Below, one piece after another: positions 1 to 5,185 of a stretch of DNA of 16,790 nucleotides; the first letter of the stretch is position 1, and each line of letters opens with the position of its first letter. The notes below the pieces were generated by a model that saw only the letters and a list, made by a program, of their open reading frames with translations, did not search any database and had not been told where the DNA came from. The DNA lies in NCBI GenBank assembly GCA_018263655.1, contig JAANWY010000151.1, positions 1 to 16,790 on the forward strand. Reading direction: 5' to 3'. The position numbers and the translations under genes are program-made. The DNA comes from Anaerolineales bacterium. GTDB lineage: Bacteria > Chloroflexota > Anaerolineae > Epilineales > JAANWY01.

Positions 1-106
1 GCGGCCGCCCCCCAGCGACCCCATTTTTCCGGTCTCTTCTTGTATAGACACGCGGTGCCTGAGCAGTTACCCTCATCGTATTATTCATGCCAGGAAATTG
101 TTCAGA

Positions 107-121
107 TGTGACTTCGTCACA
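107..121. other. Small hairpin over the anti-sigma stop codon
   Basis: A perfect 6-bp stem (TGTGAC, loop TTC, GTCACA) overlaps the stop codon of the anti-sigma gene, which ends at 117. It could slow or end transcription leaving that gene. No run of U follows on the minus strand, so it is not a classical intrinsic terminator. Nothing else is recognisable in the first 106 bases. Confidence 0.35.
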
Positions 122-671
122 CCTCGCGTAAGCCGGCAGGCCGAAGAGTACCTTGTATTCCAGTGACCAACCCCACCCAAATCACCAAGGCTACGAGGGA
201 CAGCAATGCATAGAGGGCGATCACCCCAGCCGGCACTAAACTGAGCACCACTTGCCGAATCCCCCACCCGGCCTGAATCCAACTGACAAGTGTGTCACCT
301 ACCTGAAGCAGGCCGACACCGCCAATCTCTACCAGGCCTGGCGCTTCCGCGCTCAGGCCCACCCCTAACAACGACACCAGCGCGAATACCAGCAACGCGA
401 GGGACCCAGCGAAGAGAGCGAGCGCCCCCGCCCAAGGATTTTGGTTCAGGCGTCGTCGAGGGAGCCGGCTCATCACCTTTGCCGTGAAATGTGTAGGGGG
501 AGAAACTCGAGGGGCTGCCACGAGAAGTTGGTCAACCTGCTGGATGGTCGACCACTCAGCGCGGCAGGCCACACAGCCAGCCGTATGGGCTAACAGGGCG
601 GCCTGCTGGTCCGAGTTAGCGCGGCCATCCAGCATCTCGTCCATCAGCCGGCTGGCATCTGCACAACGCAT
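117..671 (-). CDS. Anti-sigma factor with zinc-finger (ZAS-like) domain and two membrane segments
   Basis: This 184-residue protein probably holds the ECF sigma factor encoded just upstream inactive at the membrane until a signal arrives. The N-terminal domain carries Cys3 and the pattern His29-x3-Cys33-x2-Cys36, the signature of zinc-binding anti-sigma domains. A basic linker (PRRR, about 71-74) precedes a hydrophobic segment at about 81-106. A second long hydrophobic stretch covers about 141-171, so two membrane passes are likely, with the ZAS domain in the cytoplasm. The ATG at 671 has a good ribosome site (AAAGGAG) and lies inside the last codons of the sigma gene, a 28-base overlap that suggests translational coupling. 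The sensory part is short, so the signal cannot be guessed. Confidence 0.85.
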   Translation of the reverse strand: MRCADASRLMDEMLDGRANSDQQAALLAHTAGCVACRAEWSTIQQVDQLLVAAPRVSPPTHFTAKVMSRLPRRRLNQNPWAGALALFAGSLALLVFALVSLLGVGLSAEAPGLVEIGGVGLLQVGDTLVSWIQAGWGIRQVVLSLVPAGVIALYALLSLVALVIWVGLVTGIQGTLRPAGLREV

Positions 672-1279
672 GGCATTAACTCTCCTTTCTCTGGAGACGG
701 ATTTTGAGTGCCCGGAGGCTCATCTCGTGTGGCGGGTTTCGGTGCCTCCATTGCCTCAGCCAACATCCGCCTCGCTCGATATAGCCTGGATTTCACCGCA
801 CTGACGGTCGAGTTTGTCACTGCTGCAATGTCTTTGTACGAGTAGTCGTACCAGTAGCGCAGGACGACCGCCAGGCGATAGTCGACCGGCAGTGTGTCAA
901 GCAAGCCCTGGACGCGCCGATTGTCCGACCAGCGGATCGCGGACGCTTCGGGGTCAGGTGTCTGAGCTCGCAGGGGCTCCCAGGGAGGTAGGTCCTCCAC
1001 CGACACCCAGTTGATCCGGCGACGACGCAGTTGATCGATACAGTAGTTCGATGCGATAGCGAAAAGCCACGACGAGAACTTCCGGCTTGGGTCATACGAA
1101 TCGAGATTCGAGTACGCGCGCAGGAAGGCCTCCTGGGCTGCGTCTTCAGCGTCGCCGGCATTGCCCAACATGCGATAGGTCAAATTGTATATCGGCCTCT
1201 GATAAGCCTCGACCAGTTTCTCAAACGCCCGCTCATCTCCTTCGCGGGCCTGCAGAATCCAAGTGCGCTCAGCGTTCAT
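644..1279 (-). CDS. RNA polymerase sigma factor, ECF subfamily
   Basis: An alternative sigma factor of 211 residues from the chosen start. Region 2 covers about 15-85, with the DAEDAAQEAF helix (43-52) and WLFAIASN (71-78). Region 4 covers about 128-175, with LPVDYRLAVVLRYW and a helix-turn-helix ending in TVSAVKSRLYRARRML. The frame is open 30 codons further upstream, but those codons run over the predicted promoter. The ATG at 1277-1279 follows GGAGGG at proper spacing and begins MNAERTW, typical of ECF proteins, so I start there. The tail beyond about 180 is Pro/Glu-rich and overlaps the anti-sigma start. The pair forms a two-gene unit; the regulon cannot be read from this window. Confidence 0.92.
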   Translation of the reverse strand: MNAERTWILQAREGDERAFEKLVEAYQRPIYNLTYRMLGNAGDAEDAAQEAFLRAYSNLDSYDPSRKFSSWLFAIASNYCIDQLRRRRINWVSVEDLPPWEPLRAQTPDPEASAIRWSDNRRVQGLLDTLPVDYRLAVVLRYWYDYSYKDIAAVTNSTVSAVKSRLYRARRMLAEAMEAPKPATRDEPPGTQNPSPEKGELMPCVVQMPAG

Positions 1280-1313
1280 TGGGTCCCTCCATGCACTCAA
1301 AAATCTTATACGT

Positions 1314-1341
1314 ATTATACCATATAAGGTTGCAGGTTTCC
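1314..1341 (-). promoter_or_regulatory. Promoter of the sigma/anti-sigma operon
   Basis: On the minus strand a perfect TATAAT (1314-1319) is preceded by TGG, giving an extended -10 element (TGnTATAAT). GGAAAC lies at 1336-1341, 16 bases upstream. TATAAT with TGn is the housekeeping pattern, while GGAAAC resembles the -35 element of many ECF-dependent promoters. Housekeeping and autoregulated transcription may therefore overlap here. It sits about 35 bases before the chosen sigma start codon. Confidence 0.6.
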
Positions 1342-1360
1342 TGACAGCGTACTTACGCGA

Positions 1361-1501
1361 AGCTGACATCCCAACCGCCCCACGTTGGGCGAAGGTCTCC
1401 TGACCGAGCGGCGTCCTGAGCGGCGTCCTGAGCCTGTCGAAGGGCCTGACGAAGGGCCCGTTTCGCCTCGGTCAGGAGACCTTCGGCGATCAGAGTCAGC
1501 T
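1361..1501. repeat. Palindromic repeat, copy 1 (about 141 bp)
   Basis: The outer arms AGCTGAC (1361-1367) and GTCAGCT (1495-1501) are complementary. Inside them a perfect 19-bp inverted repeat pairs 1390-1408 with 1467-1485. The centre holds copies of a motif of the type CTGAGCCTGTCGAAGGG. Read on the minus strand, the interior closely matches the palindrome at 3938-4077, so the two are members of one family in opposite orientation, although their outermost arms differ. No coding function is seen. Confidence 0.7.
1409..1456 (+). repeat. 48-bp direct repeat, copy 1
   Basis: This segment matches 1736-1783 in 47 of 48 bases. It contains CGGCGTCCTGAG twice in tandem, followed by CCTGTCGAAGGG and a second, GACGAAGGG-type unit. 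It lies inside a palindromic repeat, whereas the other copy lies inside a different inverted-repeat element. Related shorter pieces occur near 1692-1712 and 3990-4010. It looks like a REP-type intergenic repeat. Confidence 0.8.
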
Positions 1502-1506
1502 ACCCC

Positions 1507-1576
1507 GGCGAAGGGCCTTTCAACCCGAATGTGCTTGGCAAACCTTCGCAAGGGTCCCCACCACCTGAACGGATAC
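1507..1576 (-). repeat. Truncated inverted-repeat element (one end only)
   Basis: The right end reads CTGAACGGATAC (1565-1576), the complement of the terminus shared by the elements at 1644-1814 and 3800-3932. Bases 1507-1555 match 3814-3862 in inverted orientation over 49 bp with few differences. I could not find a matching left end or a duplication of the flanking bases, so this looks like a partial copy, possibly cut by the neighbouring palindrome. Confidence 0.6.
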
Positions 1577-1604
1577 AAGCGGGCTACGCAATACAGCAGT
1601 ACGT

Positions 1605-1633
1605 TTGCCTTATCTCACCGTCTTTGGTAGCAT
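1605..1633 (+). promoter_or_regulatory. Candidate promoter of the nucleoside kinase operon
   Basis: TTGCCT (1605-1610) and TAGCAT (1628-1633) are separated by 17 bases; each matches the housekeeping consensus at 4 of 6 positions. Transcription would begin near 1640, at the first copy of the 9-bp duplication flanking the inserted element. The element would then be transcribed as part of the leader. No better candidate was seen between the insertion and the start codon. Confidence 0.35.
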
Positions 1634-1643
1634 TGAGTCCATG

Positions 1644-1814
1644 GTAACCGTTCAGGGGTATCACGACTAGCATCCCGAGTAACGCGAAACGACGTCCTGA
1701 GCTTGACGAAGGGCGACGTTGAGCGCGTATCGAGGCGGCGTCCTGAGCGGCGTCCTGAGCCTGTCGAAGGGCCTGTCGAAGGGATGCTCCATGGGTTACC
1801 CCCTGAACGCTTAC
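1644..1814. mobile_element. 171-bp MITE-like element with 9-bp target-site duplication
   Basis: The ends are imperfect inverted repeats: GTAACCGTTCAGGGGTA at 1644-1660, and 1797-1814, whose complement reads GTAAGCGTTCAGGGGGTA. The 9-mer GAGTCCATG occurs immediately outside both ends, at 1635-1643 and 1815-1823, as expected of a target-site duplication from transposition. There is no room for a transposase, so any movement would depend on one acting in trans. The interior contains the second 48-bp repeat copy. Removing the element and one duplicate leaves a short leader joining the candidate promoter directly to the ribosome site at 1829-1834. Families making 8-9 bp duplications include IS256 and IS1 relatives; the source family cannot be assigned here. 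Confidence 0.75.
1736..1783 (+). repeat. 48-bp direct repeat, copy 2
   Basis: Near-identical to 1409-1456, with a single difference (GTC for GAC in the last unit). It lies inside the 171-bp inverted-repeat element, so the same internal sequence is shared by elements with different ends. Confidence 0.8.
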
Positions 1815-1840
1815 GAGTCCATGAAGTCAAGGAGTGAATC

Positions 1841-2851
1841 GTGAACTATCATCCCTTTATCGCTGTCGAGGGCGTGATCGGTGTGGGTAAGACGACCCTC
1901 GCCCGCCAGATACAACCCGACTTTGGCGCTCAATTGCTGCTCGAGGAATTCGAAGAGAACCCATTCCTGGCGGATTTCTACGCCGATCGCGAGCGGTACG
2001 CCTTCCAGACCCAGATTTTCTTCCTGCTCAGCCGATACCGGCAACAGCAAGCGGCGCCGGCCATGTGCCGGCAAGGGCTCGTCATCAGCGACTACACTTT
2101 CATGAAAGACCGCCTCTTCGCCAACCTGAACCTCCGTGGCGATGAGCTGACGGTCTACGAGCGGGTGCACCACGCGTTAGCGGAGAACATCCCTCTCCCC
2201 GACCTCATCGTGTATCTTCGCGCGGATACCGACACGTTGATGGAGCGCATCGCTATCCGTGACCGCCCGTACGAGCGAGATATGGACCGCGACTACATCG
2301 ATGCCCTGAACCGGGTGTACGAAGGCTTCTTCACAGCCTACGGCGATTCTCCCGTCCTCATCATCGAGACAGATCGCTTGAATATTGTGACTGAGCCCGA
2401 TGATCTTGACCTCGTGACAGGTCAGATTCGGGCCGCCGTCGGTCAGTCAGCGTGGCAGGACCCACTGCCGCAGCTCGATCCGCGAGAGACACTCACCCTT
2501 GCCGAGACGGAACGCCGGCTTGCGCGCTTCCAGGAGTTCCACCGCGCGCTGGATGTCGACAAGGGCTTCCTGACTGACGCCTACTTCAACTTCATCTGCT
2601 TGCAGGAGGAGGTAGGTGAGCTGGCCGCCGAACTCAAAGCTATCTGGGCTACGGCAGCAGACGAAGGCACTGATCAGAATCAAGCAATGGCACAGCGTCA
2701 GCCGGCTCTGCGAAGCGAACTAGCCGACTGCCTGGCCTATCTTCTAAAATTGAGCAACGACCTTGGCATTGATCTTGAAGAAGCGTACCTCGACAAAATG
2801 CAGATGAACGTGGGACGCTCCTGGAGAGCTAAAGAGGATCGGACGCAATGA
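1841..2851 (+). CDS. Deoxynucleoside kinase fused to a MazG-like pyrophosphohydrolase domain
   Basis: The 336-residue protein has two parts. Residues 1-200 are a deoxynucleoside kinase: P-loop GVIGVGKT (11-18), acceptor-pocket region LLEEFEENPFLADFY, SDYTFMKDRLFA (83-94) where many relatives carry a DRS motif, and a lid RDRPYERDMD (140-149). Such enzymes transfer phosphate from ATP to salvaged deoxynucleosides. Residues about 225-325 look like an all-alpha MazG-type NTP pyrophosphohydrolase: Glu256, Glu257 and Glu260 (EEVGE), then Glu293 and Asp296 (ELAD), form the EExxE...ExxD metal-binding pattern. The kinase family is usually about 200-220 residues, so the extra domain is real. The start is GTG with AAGGAG six bases upstream. 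The stop overlaps the next gene by ATGA. Coupling salvage to removal of unwanted nucleotides is inference. Confidence 0.85.
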   Translation: MNYHPFIAVEGVIGVGKTTLARQIQPDFGAQLLLEEFEENPFLADFYADRERYAFQTQIFFLLSRYRQQQAAPAMCRQGLVISDYTFMKDRLFANLNLRGDELTVYERVHHALAENIPLPDLIVYLRADTDTLMERIAIRDRPYERDMDRDYIDALNRVYEGFFTAYGDSPVLIIETDRLNIVTEPDDLDLVTGQIRAAVGQSAWQDPLPQLDPRETLTLAETERRLARFQEFHRALDVDKGFLTDAYFNFICLQEEVGELAAELKAIWATAADEGTDQNQAMAQRQPALRSELADCLAYLLKLSNDLGIDLEEAYLDKMQMNVGRSWRAKEDRTQ

Positions 2852-3036
2852 CTCAGCACACGAACGGCAACCCTCCCGAATTGGACGAAGTATTCAACTA
2901 CGAGGGCGCCTACGGCGGAAGAAACTCACGCGACGAAATCATCCGCGCCCTGAAAGAGGCGCTGGCCATCATCGAAGATGCCTCACACGACGAGTTTGTG
3001 TGCACGAACTTTCGGATTGAGGGCATTTGGCGATGA
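2848..3036 (+). CDS. Small protein of unknown function between two nucleoside kinases
   Basis: A 62-residue, acidic, soluble-looking protein with no signal peptide or membrane segment and no family I recognise. It has a polar N-terminus (MTQHTNGNPPELDEVFNYEG) and a helical centre (RDEIIRALKEALAIIEDA). The main support is its position: its ATG overlaps the stop of the kinase-MazG gene as ATGA, and its own TGA overlaps the ATG of the next kinase in the same way. It is therefore probably translated as part of a coupled three-gene unit. A role beside the kinases, perhaps as a partner protein, is a guess. Confidence 0.65.
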   Translation: MTQHTNGNPPELDEVFNYEGAYGGRNSRDEIIRALKEALAIIEDASHDEFVCTNFRIEGIWR

Positions 3037-3677
3037 CGACTAAGCGCTTCGTTGCCGTGGCCGGCAATATCGGTGTCGGCAAGTCCACGCTGACGGCGCT
3101 CCTCAGCCAGCGCCTGGGGTGGAGACCCTTCTACGAGGCCGTCGATGATAACCCGTATCTGAAGGACTTCTACGCCAATATGCGGACCTGGAGTTTCCAC
3201 TCCCAGGTCTTCTTCCTGTCGCGGCGCCTGCAGCACCACCGCAACATCATCGACTGCCCGACGTCCGCCGTGCAAGACCGCTCGGTCTACGAGGATGCGG
3301 AGATCTTCGCCCGCAATCTCTACCGTCAGGGCCGCATGCAGGACCGCGACTACGAGACCTACCGCGAGTTGTACGCAGCAATGAACCTCTTCCTACCACC
3401 GCCCGACTTGATCGTCTATCTACAGGCGTCGGTTCCGACGTTGCTCCGGCGGATCAATTTGCGGGGACGCGACTACGAGCGCGAGATCGAGCCGGCCTAC
3501 CTGGAGCAGCTCAACGAGCTGTACGCGGAGTGGGCGGACGCCTTCGATCTGTGTCCGATGCTGACGGTGCCGGCCGACGAGCTGGACTTCGTGATGTACA
3601 ACACGGACCTCGAACTCATCGCCGATAGGGTTGTCGACAAGTTGCGGGGCAAAGAGACGGTGGTGTTCGACGGATAG
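3033..3677 (+). CDS. Deoxyadenosine/deoxycytidine-type deoxynucleoside kinase
   Basis: A 214-residue cytoplasmic kinase, normal length for the family. It shows the P-loop GNIGVGKS (11-18), Glu35 in the substrate region (FYEAVDDNPYLKDFY), the classical DRS motif at 82-84 (QDRSVYEDAEIF), PPPDLIVYL (122-130), and an arginine-rich lid RRINLRGRDYERE (139-151). It would phosphorylate purine or cytosine deoxynucleosides with ATP; exact specificity is not visible. The frame is open to a TTG at 3027, but the ATG at 3033 forms an ATGA overlap with the small upstream gene, the same arrangement as at 2848, so I start there. The pairing with the first kinase recalls the adjacent dGK and dAK/dCK genes of Bacillus. 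No clear terminator follows. Confidence 0.92.
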   Translation: MTTKRFVAVAGNIGVGKSTLTALLSQRLGWRPFYEAVDDNPYLKDFYANMRTWSFHSQVFFLSRRLQHHRNIIDCPTSAVQDRSVYEDAEIFARNLYRQGRMQDRDYETYRELYAAMNLFLPPPDLIVYLQASVPTLLRRINLRGRDYEREIEPAYLEQLNELYAEWADAFDLCPMLTVPADELDFVMYNTDLELIADRVVDKLRGKETVVFDG

Positions 3678-3695
3678 AAAACCCAAACTGTATAA

Positions 3696-3764
3696 GGGGC
3701 CGGCGACATCCAGACCCAGCACTTGGCGGAGGCGATTCAGTACCGGCCACGTAGGGAAATGTAG
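3696..3764 (+). pseudogene. Remnant of the C-terminus of a ComM (Mg-chelatase-like ATPase) gene
   Basis: A short frame on the plus strand reads GAGDIQTQHLAEAIQYRPRR followed by EM and a stop. This resembles the last residues of ComM/YifB proteins, which end with a helix of the type I-x-x-x-HLAEA(I/L)QYR. An in-frame stop lies directly upstream (3693-3695), and the rest of the roughly 500-codon gene is absent. It is best read as a leftover from deletion or rearrangement at this repeat-rich junction. The match is short, so chance resemblance remains possible. Confidence 0.5.
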
Positions 3765-3799
3765 CACAGCAAGCGCCACAAACCTCATGAAACTGGAGA

Positions 3800-3932
3800 G
3801 TAAGCGTTCAGCTACCCTTGCGAAGGTTTGCCAATCGCGTTCGGGTTGAAAGGCCCTTCGCCAGTCGAAAATCGGCCTCTTGCCAAGGTTCTTCCTAACC
3901 TTCGCAAGGGTCCCCACTATCTGAACAGTTAC
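3800..3932. mobile_element. 133-bp MITE-like element with 8-bp target-site duplication
   Basis: The ends GTAAGCGTTCAG (3800-3811) and CTGAACAGTTAC (3921-3932) are inverted repeats matching at 10 of 12 positions, and share their sequence with the element at 1644-1814. The 8-mer ACTGGAGA lies directly outside both ends (3792-3799 and 3933-3940), a likely target-site duplication. An inner inverted repeat pairs 3814-3828 with 3897-3911 (core CCTTGCGAAGG). Bases 3814-3862 match the partial element at 1507-1555 in reverse orientation. It has no coding capacity. The right duplicate overlaps the start of the palindrome that follows, so the element appears to have inserted at that palindrome's edge. 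Confidence 0.75.
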
Positions 3933-3937
3933 ACTGG

Positions 3938-4077
3938 AGAAACAGCCTTTTGATCGCCGAAGTATCTCCTGACCGAGGCGAATCGGGCCCTTCGTCAGGC
4001 TCAGGACGCCGCTCGGTCAGGCCTGCCTGTGCGGGGCACGCAGACAGGAGACCTTCGGCGAGCAAAAGGCTGTTTCT
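3938..4077. repeat. Palindromic repeat, copy 2 (140 bp)
   Basis: Arms of about 35 bp (3938-3972 and 4043-4077) are complementary with few mismatches and a one-base offset; they begin AGAAACAGCCTTTTG on each strand. The centre matches the palindrome at 1361-1501 in opposite orientation, including GGCGAATCGGGCCCTTCG-type sequence, plus an extra inner palindrome around 4021-4048. Transcribed, it would form a long stable hairpin. It lies between two converging genes (kinase and TerC) and could serve as a bidirectional transcription barrier. The remaining 4078-4269 holds no gene that I can support. Confidence 0.7.
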
Positions 4078-4269
4078 GAACCGAATTTAACATTGTCAAG
4101 CTAAGTATATCAGCAAATGTATTTTTCGCGAATTTCCTGGCCACTCGACCATGCCGCCCCGGCCGCCAGGCGAGAGTATCCGAGGCAGACAAACATGATG
4201 GTTGGTGGAGGCATGTTTCTGGGGCTGGGTTTTCTGTCTGGCCGGTCTCCCGACGGGGTCAGGCTCCGT

Positions 4270-5049
4270 CTACTGGCTCTGGCCGGCAGTCCCTCCGGCC
4301 GGCTTATCCTCAACGTACGACGCGCGCAGTTTGACAGGCGCAGCCGCCTTCGGGGCGCGCAGACGGAGGTTGAGCATCTCCACGAACACCGAGAAGCCCA
4401 TGGCGAAGTAAATGTAACCCTTGGGGATATGCTGGTGCAACCCCTCGATGATCAATGTTGCCCCGATAAGCAAAAGGAAGCTCAGTGCCAGCATCTTGAC
4501 CGTGGGATGGCGGTTGACAAAGCTACTGATTGCCTCCGCCGAGAAGAGCATGATCACGACAGCGATCACCACCGCAGCGACCATCACCCCGATTTCCTGC
4601 ACCATACCCACTGCGGTAATCACTGAATCGAGGGAGAAGACCACGTCCAGCAAGAGGACCTGGATGATGACGCTGGTAAACGATGGGGCCACCTGGGCGC
4701 CGGCGTGTCCCTCCTCCCCTTCCAGTTTCTCGTGAATCTCCCAGGTGCTCTTGGCTAGCAGGAACAGGCCGCCTCCAATCAGAATGAGATCGCGGCCGCT
4801 AATCTGGTGGCCCAACACGGTGAACAGCGGCGCCGTCAGGCCGATGACCCAGGCAATTGAGAGAAGCAAGGCGATGCGCGTCAGCATGGCGAGGGCCAGA
4901 CCTACCCGCCGTGCCCGCCTTTGGTGTTGTTTGGGTAGCTTGCCGGCCAGAATTGAAATGAAGACGATATTGTCTATACCCAACACAACTTCAAGGGCTG
5001 TGAGGGTAATGAGTCCGATCCAGATTTCGGGGTTGGCTATCCACTCCAT
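4270..5049 (-). CDS. TerC/Alx-family integral membrane protein
   Basis: A 259-residue protein with about seven hydrophobic segments. It carries both hallmark acidic motifs of the TerC family: EVVLGIDN (20-27) and LLLDVVFSLDS (132-142). The family is linked to export of manganese or other metals and to tellurite resistance; the acidic residues in the membrane are thought to bind the ion. The hydrophilic stretch 101-121 separates the two halves. The last 25 or so residues are a polar, non-conserved tail. The ATG at 5049 is preceded by GGAAGGAG at a rather long spacing. It is transcribed in the same direction as the dehydrogenase upstream but 136 bases away, so it may have its own promoter. Substrate is not certain. 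Confidence 0.9.
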   Translation of the reverse strand: MEWIANPEIWIGLITLTALEVVLGIDNIVFISILAGKLPKQHQRRARRVGLALAMLTRIALLLSIAWVIGLTAPLFTVLGHQISGRDLILIGGGLFLLAKSTWEIHEKLEGEEGHAGAQVAPSFTSVIIQVLLLDVVFSLDSVITAVGMVQEIGVMVAAVVIAVVIMLFSAEAISSFVNRHPTVKMLALSFLLLIGATLIIEGLHQHIPKGYIYFAMGFSVFVEMLNLRLRAPKAAAPVKLRASYVEDKPAGGTAGQSQ

Positions 5050-5077
5050 GTTATGCCACGTTCTCCTTCCTCGCTAC

Positions 5078-5100
5078 ACGGCCAGGGCTTTATGGCCCGT
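5078..5100. other. Hairpin in the leader of the TerC-family gene
   Basis: ACGGCCA and TGGCCCGT pair around an 8-base loop with one bulged base. It lies about 30-50 bases before the start codon, between the dehydrogenase stop and the TerC start. It might end transcription from upstream or shape the leader. It does not match the manganese riboswitch often found before such genes. Confidence 0.35.
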
Positions 5101-5185
5101 CCCTTGAGGGATCATTCGGCCTGTTGACACTAAAGTACTTTCCCGTTCTGCTTCCCGAGAGAATAACGAACGATCGGGATGGTAT

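Noticed and set aside
1361..1823. CRISPR array
   Set aside because: The repeats are nested palindromes of unequal length and spacing, with no regular repeat-spacer pattern and no cas gene.
3420..3917. A 165-codon minus-strand frame
   Set aside because: It runs antisense to the second kinase, the ComM remnant and a mobile element; no ribosome site or family signature is visible.
4001..4626. Open frames on both strands across 4001-4626, including a 169-codon plus-strand frame
   Set aside because: They lie over repeats or opposite the clearly coding TerC gene, with low-complexity, His/Arg-rich products and no family resemblance.
5050..5185. A manganese (yybP-ykoY) riboswitch before the TerC-family gene
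   Set aside because: Such genes often carry one, but the conserved loop sequences were not found; only a simple hairpin is present.
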